Notes under the pieces: model-generated
The model's input: only the letters and a program-made list of their open reading frames with translations
What the model was told of the DNA's origin: nothing
Database searches by the model: none
Shown: positions 7,595-17,060 of the stretch, piece by piece
Numbering within the stretch: position 1 is the first letter of the stretch
Layout of the letters: each line of letters begins with the position of its first letter
Position numbers and translations under genes: made by a program
From: Acidovorax sp. FJL06
GTDB taxonomy: Bacteria > Pseudomonadota > Gammaproteobacteria > Burkholderiales > Burkholderiaceae_C
NCBI RefSeq assembly: GCF_003852545.1
Contig: NZ_QAJR01000010.1
Coordinates: 186,001-250,000 of the forward strand
Reading direction: 5' to 3'
Length of the DNA stretch: 64,000 nt

Positions 7595-10296
7595 ACAAGA
7601 GTGTGATGCCCGCCATCTTTGCCGTGGGCCTGGCGGCCGTGGGCTGGGTGGGCTGGGGATTTGTGGGGACCAGCCCCCTGGCGCTGGCGATGACGGCGGT
7701 GATTGGCGCGGTCTATGTGCTGGGGGCCTATGAGCTGCGGCAGTTCCGCGCCGCCACCCAGTCCCTGGCTGGCGCGCTGGCTGCCAGCCCCGCGCAGCCC
7801 GCGCCGCTGACGGACCTGAACGGCTGGCTGGACCGCCTGGCGCCCGCGCTGCGCCACCCCGTGCGCCAGCGCATCGAAGGCGAGCGCGTGGCACTGCCAG
7901 GCCCGGCCCTCACGCCCTACCTCGTGGGCCTGCTGGTCATGCTGGGCATGCTGGGCACCTTTCTCGGCATGGTGGTCACTTTCAACGGCACCATGTCCGC
8001 GCTGGAGACCTCGTCCAGCCTGGAGTCGATCCGGGCCGCACTGTCAGCCCCCATCAAGGGCCTGGGCCTGTCGTTCGGCACCTCGGTGGCCGGCGTGGCT
8101 GCCTCGGCCATGCTGGGCCTGCTGTCGGCGCTAAGCCGCCGCGAGCGGCTGGCGGCCGTGCGCCTGCTGGATGCGCACATCCCCACGCTGTTCCGCCCCT
8201 TCTCGCCGGCCTACCGCCGCGAGGAGATGCTGCACGCCCTGCAGACACAGGCCCAGGCCCTGCCCCTGATCGCCGAGCGCCTGCAGGGCCTGGTGGAAGG
8301 GCTGGAGCGGCGCAACGAGCAACTGGGCACCCAGTTGCTGGCGCAGCAGCAAGACTTCCACCGCGAAGCCGCTGCCGCTTACACCCAGCTGGCCAGCACC
8401 GTAGGCACCTCGCTGCAGGACAGCCTGGGCGCCAGTGCACGCCAGGCCGGCGAGGCCATCCGCCCCGTGGTGGAACAGGCCATGGCCACCCTGGCCCAGG
8501 AGGCCCAGCGCTCGCACGAGCGCCTGCGCGCCACCACCGATGCGCAGATGCAGGCGCTCTCGGGCCAGTGGGAGGGCACCGCCCGCCAGGTGGCCGACAC
8601 CTGGACCTCGGCCCTGCAGGGCCACACCCAGGCCCAAACCACGCTGGTGGCCCAGCTCGACCAGGCGCTGCAGACCGTCACGCAGGCGTTTGACCAGCGC
8701 TCCAGCACCCTGCTGGCATCTCTGCAGGCGTCGGCCGTCCAGACGCAGGCGGCCCAGGCCGCCGCCGACGCGCAGCGCCTGGAAGGCTGGCGCGGCTCCC
8801 TGAACGGCATGGCCACGGCCCTCGCCACCGAATGGCAGCGCATGGGCGACCAGACCCTGGCGCAGCAACAGGGCGTGGGCCAGGCGCTGGCAAGCGCCGC
8901 CACACAGATCGACCACACCTTGCACAGCGCCACCCAGGCCTTCGACCAGCGCTCTGGCGCCCTGCTGGCCGCCCTGCAGGACACCGTGGCGCAATCGCAC
9001 GCGGCCCAGTTGGCCGCCGACCATCAGCGCGCGGAAGGCTGGAGCCACACCATGGAGGGCCTGGCCAGCACCCTCGGCGCCGAATGGCAGCGCATGGGGG
9101 CACACACCGCAGCGCAGCAGCAGGCGGCCTGCCAGGCACTCGAAGGCACGGCCACGCAGATCGGGCAGACCCTGCAAACCGCCAGCCAGGTGCTGGACCA
9201 GCGCTCCAGCACCTGGCTGGCAGCGCTGCAAGACACCGTGGCGCAGTCGCACACCACCCAGCTGGCCGCCGACCAGCAGCGGCTGGAAGCCTGGAGCCGG
9301 TCCATGGACAGCATGGCCGGCGCCCTCACGGCCGAGTGGCAGCGCGTGGGCGAACAGGCCGTGGCGCAGCAGCAGGGCGTGTGCCAGGCGCTGGAGGCCA
9401 CCGCCACCCAGGTCACCGAGCGCATGACCGAGCAGGTGGCACGCACCCTGGGCAGCACCGCGGCGCTGATGGAGCAGTCGGACGCACTGCTGCGCACGCG
9501 CCTGACCACCGAGGCCCAGTGGGTGCAGGCCCAGGGCCAGCGCATGGACGAACTCACCGGCGTGTGGCGCACCGAGCTGCAGGCCCTGCGCGACGCCGAA
9601 GCCCAGCGCGGCCAGGCCGCCGTGGAGCGGCTCGACACCTTGCAGGCCGCCGTGGCGCAGCACCTGGCCACACTCGGGTCGGCCCTGGAGGCGCCGCTCA
9701 CGCGCCTGCTGCAGACCGCGTCCGACGTGCCACAGGCTGCGGCCGAGGTCATCACCCAGCTGCGCCAGGAGATGGCGCGCCTGAGCGAACGCGACAACAC
9801 TGCACTGGCCGAGCGCACCGCCATGGTGGAGCAGCTGGGCACCCTGCTGCACGCGGTGAACGATGCCGCCGTGCAGCAGCGCGCGGCCATCGATGCCCTG
9901 GTCGGCTCAGCGGCCCAGGTACTCGAACAGGCAGGGGAACAATTTGCCCAGGCGCTGGGCGCGCAGGCCGGCAAGGTGGACGAGGTGGCCGCCCATGTGG
10001 CCGCCAGCGCGGTGGAGCTGTCCAGCCTGGGCGAATCCTTCAGCCATGGCGTGGGCCTGTTCAGCGCCAGCAACGAAAAGCTCATGGAAGGCCTGCAGGG
10101 CATCGAGGGCGCGATCAGCCAGTCGATGAACCGCAGCGACGAGCAACTGGCCTACTACGTGGCCCAGGCCCGCGAGGTGATTGACCTGAGCATCAGCGCG
10201 CAGCAAGGCATCGTGGAAGACCTGCGCAGGCTGCACGGCCACGCCAGCCGGCCCGCAGCCCTGGCCGCAGCCGCCGCCGAGGGAGCCGCCGCGTGA
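7591..10296 (+). CDS. DUF802 protein: MotA/ExbB-like membrane domain with long coiled-coil tail
   Basis: A 901-residue protein. Four hydrophobic segments lie near residues 5-22, 28-48, 108-130 and 155-180. The last two (LVMLGMLGTFLGMVVTF and GLGLSFGTSVAGVAASAMLG) look like the channel helices of the MotA/TolQ/ExbB family. After residue 190 the protein is a charged, Gln/Ala-rich helical tail of about 650 residues. It includes three 84-residue tandem repeats (from about 391, 475 and 559) built around AEWQRMG and FDQRSS blocks. The partner gene overlaps its end by 4 bases (GTGA) and encodes a MotB/OmpA-like protein, so the pair resembles a proton-driven stator. The tail recalls ZorA of Zorya defence, but no function has been shown and the family name is only DUF802. 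Confidence 0.85.
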   Translation: MNKSVMPAIFAVGLAAVGWVGWGFVGTSPLALAMTAVIGAVYVLGAYELRQFRAATQSLAGALAASPAQPAPLTDLNGWLDRLAPALRHPVRQRIEGERVALPGPALTPYLVGLLVMLGMLGTFLGMVVTFNGTMSALETSSSLESIRAALSAPIKGLGLSFGTSVAGVAASAMLGLLSALSRRERLAAVRLLDAHIPTLFRPFSPAYRREEMLHALQTQAQALPLIAERLQGLVEGLERRNEQLGTQLLAQQQDFHREAAAAYTQLASTVGTSLQDSLGASARQAGEAIRPVVEQAMATLAQEAQRSHERLRATTDAQMQALSGQWEGTARQVADTWTSALQGHTQAQTTLVAQLDQALQTVTQAFDQRSSTLLASLQASAVQTQAAQAAADAQRLEGWRGSLNGMATALATEWQRMGDQTLAQQQGVGQALASAATQIDHTLHSATQAFDQRSGALLAALQDTVAQSHAAQLAADHQRAEGWSHTMEGLASTLGAEWQRMGAHTAAQQQAACQALEGTATQIGQTLQTASQVLDQRSSTWLAALQDTVAQSHTTQLAADQQRLEAWSRSMDSMAGALTAEWQRVGEQAVAQQQGVCQALEATATQVTERMTEQVARTLGSTAALMEQSDALLRTRLTTEAQWVQAQGQRMDELTGVWRTELQALRDAEAQRGQAAVERLDTLQAAVAQHLATLGSALEAPLTRLLQTASDVPQAAAEVITQLRQEMARLSERDNTALAERTAMVEQLGTLLHAVNDAAVQQRAAIDALVGSAAQVLEQAGEQFAQALGAQAGKVDEVAAHVAASAVELSSLGESFSHGVGLFSASNEKLMEGLQGIEGAISQSMNRSDEQLAYYVAQAREVIDLSISAQQGIVEDLRRLHGHASRPAALAAAAAEGAAA

Positions 10297-10952
10297 CCGG
10301 CCTGGACGACACCCTGGACGACCACAGCGAGCCCACCGCCCCCGTGTGGGCGGTGTTCGGCGACCTCATGGCGGGTTTGCTGGGCGCATTCGTGCTGATC
10401 CTGGCCGGGGTGCTGGTGGTGCAGATCGACCTGGTGTCCAGCCTCAAGCAGGAGGTGGAAAAGCGCCAGCAGGAAGAGCAGCGCCGCATGGCGCTGGAAA
10501 AGGCCCTGGCCATCCCGCTGGCCAGCGGCCGGGTCACGGTGAACAACGGCCGCATCGGCATCAGTGGCAGCGTGCTGTTTGCCACGGGCTCCGACGAGCT
10601 GCGCCCCGAGGGCCGCCAACTGCTCAGGAGCCTGGTGCAGCCCCTGCAGGTGTACCTGCGCGAGCGCGACGAAATGCTGATGGTGAGCGGCTTCACCGAC
10701 AACACCACGCTGCTGCGCGGCACCCACCAGCGCTTTGCGGACAACCTGGAGCTGTCGGCCCAACGGGCCCTCACGGTGGCCCGCGCCCTCATCGACGAAG
10801 GCATGCCGTCGTCCCAGGTGTTTGCCGCCGCCTTTGGCGCCGAGCAGCCCGTGGCCGACAACACCGATGAAAAAGGCCGAGCGCAGAACCGGCGCGTGGA
10901 AATGGCCCCGGTGCCCAAGGCCTCGAACACCCGGCCCGCACGCCATGAGTGA
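10293..10952 (+). CDS. OmpA/MotB-like peptidoglycan-binding membrane protein
   Basis: A 219-residue protein with a short cytoplasmic N-terminus, one membrane helix (about 18-42) and a C-terminal OmpA-like domain. The helix begins VFGDLMAGLLGAFVLIL; Asp24 is where the proton-binding aspartate of MotB and ZorB lies. A coiled-coil linker (SLKQEVEKRQQEEQRR) leads to the OmpA domain: VLFATGSDELRPEG, then LSAQRALTVARALIDEGM and KGRAQNRRVEM, which bind peptidoglycan. The GTG start overlaps the DUF802 stop. It is therefore the likely B subunit of a DUF802 motor, anchored to the cell wall. It is not an outer-membrane porin: there is no signal peptide or beta-barrel. Confidence 0.88.
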   Translation: MTGLDDTLDDHSEPTAPVWAVFGDLMAGLLGAFVLILAGVLVVQIDLVSSLKQEVEKRQQEEQRRMALEKALAIPLASGRVTVNNGRIGISGSVLFATGSDELRPEGRQLLRSLVQPLQVYLRERDEMLMVSGFTDNTTLLRGTHQRFADNLELSAQRALTVARALIDEGMPSSQVFAAAFGAEQPVADNTDEKGRAQNRRVEMAPVPKASNTRPARHE

Positions 10953-11820
10953 CCCCCAGGGCGCCTCCTCGCCGAGTGCCCCGCCCGGCGAGCCCACGCT
11001 AGGAGGCTGTCGGACTTGGAGCGTCGGTAGCGAAAATCAGCCCCAGCGAGGACAGTTTTTGCCGGATTTGCAGCCCCATAGCCCGGCTATGGGGCAAAAA
11101 TACGGTGTTCTCGAAGAGCGGCGAAGCCAAAAATGGACCGCTGAGGCCGATTTGCAGCCGACGATTTCCAAGTCCGACAGCCTCCTTGAGACGCTGCGGG
11201 CCGAAGGCGCGCACCACCACGACCCGGTGCGCTTTCACTACCTGGAGGTGCTGGCGCAACGCCTGCCGGGCCAACCCGCGGCCGTGCAGCAGGTGCTGGC
11301 AGGGCGGCTGCACATGGCGCTGGCGACCTATGCCCGACAGGCCCAGCAAGCCCAACAGGCCCCATCGCCCCATCTGACAACCTCGGCATCGGACGCGCTC
11401 CACCGGGCCGCAGCGCCCCAGCCGGCACCGCCCTCTGCCACCGGCTCCCCGCTGGCGCGGCTCAACCATGCGCTGCGCACCCGCGCCCAGGCCGAAACGG
11501 CCACCCCGCACGGTGGCAGCGGCAGCGGCGACACCAGCCTGCCGGAGATGAAGAGCGTGCGCCAGTTCGGCGAGGTCTGGTCCAAGATCTCCGCCGAGCA
11601 GCAGGTGGTGCAGGCCCTGCACCGTGGGCCCGAGAACGCCGGCCCGCTCAACGCGCACAAGCTCATGCTGCGCACGCTGAGCCTGATGCGCACGCTGTCG
11701 CCCGACTACCTGCGGCGCTTCATGTCGCAGGTGGACACCCTGCTGTGGCTCGAACAGGCGGGCACCCGGGCCCCAGGCCCGGCCGCCCGCCCCGCGCGCA
11801 AGGGGCGGCAACGGCCCTGA
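10945..11820 (+). CDS. DUF2894 family protein carrying an inverted-repeat insertion
   Basis: A 291-residue soluble protein that starts 8 bases inside the end of the OmpA-like gene. The family part begins at about residue 82 (LRAEGAHHHDPVRFHYLEVL). Further on are LARLNHALRTRAQAE, the segment SLPEMKSVRQFGEVWSKISAEQQV and the helical end SPDYLRRFMSQVDTLLWLEQ; these match what I know of DUF2894. Residues 19-81 are encoded by a 186-base inverted-repeat element inserted in frame (11001-11186), so this part is foreign to the family. Whether the protein still works is unknown. The C-terminus is rich in Arg and Lys. It is the last gene of the four-gene set, and its role is not known. Confidence 0.82.
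   Translation: MSDPQGASSPSAPPGEPTLGGCRTWSVGSENQPQRGQFLPDLQPHSPAMGQKYGVLEERRSQKWTAEADLQPTISKSDSLLETLRAEGAHHHDPVRFHYLEVLAQRLPGQPAAVQQVLAGRLHMALATYARQAQQAQQAPSPHLTTSASDALHRAAAPQPAPPSATGSPLARLNHALRTRAQAETATPHGGSGSGDTSLPEMKSVRQFGEVWSKISAEQQVVQALHRGPENAGPLNAHKLMLRTLSLMRTLSPDYLRRFMSQVDTLLWLEQAGTRAPGPAARPARKGRQRP
11001..11186. repeat. 186-bp MITE-like inverted-repeat element inside DUF2894 gene
   Basis: The ends are perfect 20-base inverted repeats: AGGAGGCTGTCGGACTTGGA at 11001-11020 and its complement at 11167-11186. The whole element can fold into a long imperfect hairpin, with the central palindrome CCCCATAGCCCGGCTATGGGG. There is no room for a transposase. Its length is a multiple of three and the host frame stays open. 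ACGCT occurs just before it (10996-11000) and at 11191-11195, possibly a target duplication. The ends resemble those of the element at 21037-21199. Confidence 0.85.
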
Positions 11821-11829
11821 GAACGTGAT

Positions 11830-11905
11830 GACTTACGCACAACATGCCCAGGCACAGTGCGTCCCCTGTGGGGAAAGCCGTTGTGCATCCTTGTTTGCGT
11901 AAGTC
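11830..11905. repeat. 76-bp inverted-repeat element between convergent genes
   Basis: GACTTACGCA (11830-11839) is the exact complement of 11896-11905. An inner pair (GCACAAC 11837-11843, GTTGTGC 11880-11886) and a TCCCC-TGT-GGGGA stem lie inside. It fills most of the gap between the DUF2894 and helicase stop codons, so it may also act as a bidirectional terminator. Confidence 0.7.
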
Positions 11906-11937
11906 CTGAACCTGTTGACGATCTTTTCAGGGCCGCC

Positions 11938-13986
11938 CTACACAGGCCCCGGGGTCACCGGCCGCGCGGCACTCTCCAGCAGCCACAGCGCGGTGCGCGC
12001 ACGCGTCAAGGCCACGTACAGCATGTTGCGCTCGCGGTAGGACTCCTGGTGCGACGCGGCCCCCGGAAACCGTCCGCGCTCCACAAAGGGCACGGCCACG
12101 AAGGTGAACTCGCGGCCCTTGCAGGCCTCCACGCTCATCAGGCGCAGGGTCACGGGTTCCTTGCGCAGGTGCATCTCGATGCTGCTGGTGGCCACCAGCG
12201 TCAGCCGGCCCAGGAACTCGCTGACCGGCATGCCCTGCGCCAGCGCCGCCACCTGGCCGAGGCTGGCCAGGCAGGCCTGCCGCTCCTGGCCGTTGATGGG
12301 GGCTTCCTCAAAAATGCGGCGCACCAGGGGGTGGCTGCACAGCGCCCCCGCATCGGCACACAAGGCCGGCGCCAGCGCCAACACCTGCGCGCAGGCATCG
12401 GCCAGGGGCGGGGCACTGCGGTCCAGGGTGCCGTGCTGGATGTAGCGGCGCATCTGCGCCACATCCCCGTGCAGGGTGGCGCCCAGTTGCAGGCTCTCGC
12501 TGGCACCGGGCCGGTCCGTCCAGCCCGACTCGTCGAATTGCCCCTGCGCCAGCACATCGGGGTCCACCGTGCCGTGCCGCACCGCGCGGCGGCCATAGTG
12601 CAGCAGCCCCTGGATGGCCGCCCCCAGGATGCCGGGGGTCAGGGGGCGCCCCACCGGGCTGCCCTCCAGGGCCCACAGCAGGCACAGCACCAGGGCCACC
12701 TCGCGGCGCAGATAGAAGGCGCTCATCCCCTGGCAGCCGTAGTGCACACCTTCGTGCCCGAACACCCACTCCAGCAGGATGCTGTCCTGCGGGTTCCTCA
12801 GCACCACATTCAGGGCGCTGTGCTGGCTCTTGTCCCCATGCAAGCCCCCCCAGCCCTGCGTGATCTGGGCCTGCAACTCCACCAGCTGCTGCGCGCATTG
12901 CGCATCCGTGTCGTAGGTTCCATGCACGAACGAGTCCGCGCTCTGCGCCACGGACGCGAACTCCACCCCGAACAGCGGATTGAGGGCCGCGCAGATCTCC
13001 GCGCCAAACCGGCGCGTGGTGTGGATGCGCAGAACCTCGGTGTCTTGCGGCAGGCTGGCCCGGATGTGCTGCAAGGCCCCGCCAAAGACCGAGAACGAAC
13101 CTTCATGGATATGCTGGTTGAAATCACCGGCCCCCACGAACACGCCGTTGTGGCTTTGCACCAGCTTGCGCAGAATCGTCAGAGCGCTCTCATCCAGGTC
13201 GTGCAGCTCATCAAACAGCACCGCGCCATAGCGCCCCTGCAGCCACTCGCAGGGCTGGTCCCAGTCCAGCAGGTCCAGCTGGCGACACAGCTCCAGGCTG
13301 CAGTCGCCGTCGGCATAGAACCGGGGCTCGTGGCCCAGGCCCACGCGCATGCGCTCGTAGTGCCTCAGCAAGCGGTACAGGCCATAGTCCAGGTCCTGCT
13401 CTTCGCAGAAGGCCCGCAGATCCCCTCCGGCGTCGTCGCACTGCTTGTCCAGCCGCTTCTTCTTGGCCAGGGCTTCGAAGGCCAGGAACGCATCGATGTC
13501 CACATCGCGCTCCAGCACGGCATCGGCGCCGGGGTCGGGGCTGCGCGTGAGTTCCTGGCGCAGCGCCTGCTGGGCCTGCAGGATCAGCAGGCGCCGGCGC
13601 ACCGGGTCCTGCAGCCGGATGACGGGATCGCCCTGTGCCCGCAGCACCTGCTCGCTGAGCTGCTCCATCGTCAGGATCTCCAGGCTGGCTGGCACGGCGC
13701 CATGGAGCTTGAGCATGCGGTCGCGCAGGGCCGTGACCCCGGCGCGCGAATAGGCCAGCACCAGGATGCGCGCCTCGGGGCCCAGGCCGGCCAGCAGGTG
13801 GCAGGCTTTCATGCACAGCGTGGTCGTCTTGCCGGTGCCCGCCAGCGCACTGATGATGAGGGCCGTGGCCGGGGACTGAAGAACCTGTTGCTGCTCGCCC
13901 GTGGGCACGAACCACTGGCTGTTCCAGCCCCTGGCGGGAAGAGATGTCATGTGTTGCAGGGCCATGTGGCAGATGAGGGGCTCCAT
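11938..13986 (-). CDS. UvrD/Rep-like superfamily 1 DNA helicase
   Basis: A 682-residue ATP-dependent helicase. The Q motif (PTGEQQQVL, 28-36) and Walker A (ALAGTGKTTTL, about 47-57) are close to the N-terminus. The Walker B is LFDELHDLDE, close to the usual DEaQD. Next are VGAGDFNQHIH (motif III-like) and, near the C-terminus, KGREFTFVAVPF (motif V) and YVALTRARTALW (motif VI). No nuclease domain or iron-sulfur cluster is visible. The frame extends upstream to 14148, but that part crosses the terminator hairpin at 14074-14105, so I place the start at 13986; ATGs at 13965 and 13950 are also possible. It converges on the motor cluster. The role could be repair or defence; it is not one of the standard UvrD, Rep or RecB proteins. 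Confidence 0.82.
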   Translation of the reverse strand: MEPLICHMALQHMTSLPARGWNSQWFVPTGEQQQVLQSPATALIISALAGTGKTTTLCMKACHLLAGLGPEARILVLAYSRAGVTALRDRMLKLHGAVPASLEILTMEQLSEQVLRAQGDPVIRLQDPVRRRLLILQAQQALRQELTRSPDPGADAVLERDVDIDAFLAFEALAKKKRLDKQCDDAGGDLRAFCEEQDLDYGLYRLLRHYERMRVGLGHEPRFYADGDCSLELCRQLDLLDWDQPCEWLQGRYGAVLFDELHDLDESALTILRKLVQSHNGVFVGAGDFNQHIHEGSFSVFGGALQHIRASLPQDTEVLRIHTTRRFGAEICAALNPLFGVEFASVAQSADSFVHGTYDTDAQCAQQLVELQAQITQGWGGLHGDKSQHSALNVVLRNPQDSILLEWVFGHEGVHYGCQGMSAFYLRREVALVLCLLWALEGSPVGRPLTPGILGAAIQGLLHYGRRAVRHGTVDPDVLAQGQFDESGWTDRPGASESLQLGATLHGDVAQMRRYIQHGTLDRSAPPLADACAQVLALAPALCADAGALCSHPLVRRIFEEAPINGQERQACLASLGQVAALAQGMPVSEFLGRLTLVATSSIEMHLRKEPVTLRLMSVEACKGREFTFVAVPFVERGRFPGAASHQESYRERNMLYVALTRARTALWLLESAARPVTPGPV

Positions 13987-14073
13987 TGTCACCGGCCAGG
14001 ACAAGCCCCTCACCGCGCCCGCAGCGCCCCACACCGGCCGCAAGCGGTGCGGCGGTGCCGGTGCGACGCCCAC

Positions 14074-14105
14074 AAAAAAGGGCTCCCGCCGGGGGAGCCC
14101 TTTTT
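14074..14105 (-). terminator. Rho-independent terminator of the DUF4148 gene
   Basis: GGGCTCCC (14080-14087) pairs with GGGAGCCC (14093-14100), flanked by A6 on one side and T5 on the other. It lies 66 bases past the DUF4148 stop and is U-rich at its end on the minus strand; it could also work in the other direction. Confidence 0.85.
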
Positions 14106-14171
14106 CTTTCGTCTTGCCTGCCATCCGGACCGGCGTGCCCGCTGGCACGCGGCCACGGCGCCAGGCCCTGA

Positions 14172-14468
14172 TTACATGGCGTTGCCGATTTCGCCGTGGG
14201 AGATCTGGCCAGTGCGCACGGCTTCGGCCGCCTGGGCACGCACGGCGGTGCGGTCGGCGGTGGATTGGTAGGTCATCACGCGCGAACCGGCAGGCTCCAT
14301 GTTGTGGGTGCGGGCTTCGACCGCGGCTTCGGCAGTCACCTCGGCGCGAGTGCGGTTGGTGTCGAACTGCAGGGCGAACTGCGAGGAATCAGCCTCGTCA
14401 GCGTGGGCACCCAAAGAAGCGAAAGCAGCCACGGCAGCGATGGAGAGGAAACGGGCGGTCTTGTTCAT
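14172..14468 (-). CDS. DUF4148-type small secreted protein
   Basis: A 98-residue protein with a signal peptide (MNKTARFLSIAAVAAFASLG, cleavage near AHA-DE at 23). The mature part is short, charged and repetitive: TRAEVTAEAAVEARTHN, SRVMTYQSTADRTAVRAQAA and EAVRTGQISHGE. This pattern fits the DUF4148 family, common in many copies in Burkholderiales and of unknown function. It is a single-gene unit: its own terminator follows, and a 419-base region separates it from groES. Probably periplasmic. Confidence 0.8.
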   Translation of the reverse strand: MNKTARFLSIAAVAAFASLGAHADEADSSQFALQFDTNRTRAEVTAEAAVEARTHNMEPAGSRVMTYQSTADRTAVRAQAAEAVRTGQISHGEIGNAM

Positions 14469-14744
14469 GATGAAAATCCTTGAGGTTAAAAAAGGCGAAA
14501 ACGTCTCAAAAAACCGGGCCGAAGCGCCAGAAGCGGGTGCTTGTCAAAGCGGCTTCGGACCGGGTTCGGTGAGTCGCCTTGCGGGTTCGGCTCATCGATG
14601 GGTTGAACTGTACGCCGATGCCGTCCACAGAAAAACCATTCGGTCACAAATTGACTGTTCTGAATTCAAGAACAATCCTGCACCGCGAAACGCCCCCGTG
14701 CGCAAAGCGCCCCCTCCAAAGCCCCCAGCCATGCCCAGGGGTGT

Positions 14745-14772
14745 CTTGAAACGGCCATAAATGCCCCTATCA
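14745..14772 (+). promoter_or_regulatory. RpoH (sigma-32)-like promoter of groESL
   Basis: CTTGAAA (14745-14751) matches the sigma-32 -35 consensus. After 12 bases comes CCCCTATCA (14764-14772), close to the CCCCATnT -10 element. CIRCE begins at the very next base, where transcription would start. Confidence 0.75.
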
Positions 14773-14799
14773 TTAGCACTCACTGCAGACGAGTGCTAA
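14773..14799 (+). promoter_or_regulatory. CIRCE operator (HrcA binding site)
   Basis: TTAGCACTC, nine bases, GAGTGCTAA: an exact match to the CIRCE consensus, 89 bases before groES. HrcA binding here would repress groESL, so the operon appears to be under both HrcA and RpoH control. Confidence 0.97.
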
Positions 14800-14887
14800 C
14801 ACCGCACCGCCTGTCGGAAGTTTGGGAGTGCCTGGATGCCCGGGCACTGAGTACGTCAGCTTTTTTACTGAAAACAGGAGCATTGCA

Positions 14888-15178
14888 ATGAACCTTCGCC
14901 CTCTGCACGATCGCGTGATCGTCAAGCGTATTGAAAGCGAAACCACGACCGCCTCCGGCATCGTGATCCCCGACAACGCTGCTGAAAAGCCTGATCAAGG
15001 TGAAGTGCTGGCCGTGGGCCCTGGCAAGAAGAACGACAAGGGCGACGTGGTTGCCCTGAACGTGAAGGTCGGTGACCGCGTTCTGTTCGGCAAGTACTCG
15101 GGCCAGACCGTCAAGGTCAAGGGCGACGAGCTGCTGGTGATGAAGGAAGACGACCTGTTCGCAGTGGTCGAGAAGTAA
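14888..15178 (+). CDS. groES: co-chaperonin GroES
   Basis: The 96-residue lid of the GroEL chaperonin, working as a heptamer in the cytoplasm. The start [16 protein letters not shown] is typical. The mobile loop lies at about 18-35 ([18 protein letters not shown]). The end, with [20 protein letters not shown], is also standard. An ACAGGAG site precedes the ATG at 14888; an in-frame extension upstream would run into CIRCE and is not real. It is followed by groEL after 94 bases. Confidence 0.98.
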   Translation: MNLRPLHDRVIVKRIESETTTASGIVIPDNAAEKPDQGEVLAVGPGKKNDKGDVVALNVKVGDRVLFGKYSGQTVKVKGDELLVMKEDDLFAVVEK

Positions 15179-15208
15179 TTCCTTCTCCCTCGTTTACTCA
15201 CTTTTTCA

Positions 15209-15252
15209 TAGCTGCTAGCGCTTACCAGATAAGCGACAGCAGCCAATTTGAA
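15209..15252. repeat. dispersed Comamonadaceae-type short repeat, copy in groES-groEL gap
   Basis: A 44-base sequence starting TAGCTGCTAGCGCTTACCAG and ending in AGCAGCCAATTTGAA. Related copies lie at 17526-17570, 25903-25948, 40571-40616, 54321-54375, inside cobC and inside the gspD signal peptide. It occupies the groES-groEL spacer and has weak internal symmetry. Confidence 0.65.
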
Positions 15253-15263
15253 TCCAATTTTAG

Positions 15264-16925
<1,662 letters not shown>

Positions 16926-16975
16926 TAGCCCGGCGCCCCGCGCAGCCAGCGTCCTGGCTGCGCAGGCAGCCCAAC

Positions 16976-17012
16976 AAAAAGCCCGCAGGCCTTACGGCCT
17001 GCGGGCTTTTTT
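16976..17012 (+). terminator. groESL terminator (bidirectional)
   Basis: An 11-bp perfect stem, GCCCGCAGGCC (16981-16991) and GGCCTGCGGGC (16996-17006), loop TTAC, with A5 before and T6 after. It serves groEL and, on the other strand, the convergent DUF805 gene. Confidence 0.95.
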
Positions 17013-17060
17013 CATATGGCGCGGCGGGTGACTTGTCGGGCCCCGGCAGCCTGCAAACAA

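Larger units (their letters stand above)
14469..14887. other. 419-base intergenic region before groES
   Basis: The half next to the DUF4148 gene holds its leader and an AT-richer stretch (14590-14690) but no recognisable gene. The half next to groES contains the heat-shock promoter and the CIRCE operator described separately, then a leader of about 90 bases with a poly-T run and an ACAGGAG ribosome-binding site at about 14874-14880. Confidence 0.8.

Noticed and set aside
8761-9450. Regularly spaced repeats considered as a CRISPR array
   Set aside because: The 252-base period is in frame and codes for a coiled-coil tail; there are no short identical repeats with unique spacers.
11857-14271. 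An 804-codon plus-strand frame opposite the helicase
   Set aside because: It runs through the helicase gene, the terminator at 14074-14105 and part of the DUF4148 gene; composition is that of a shadow frame.
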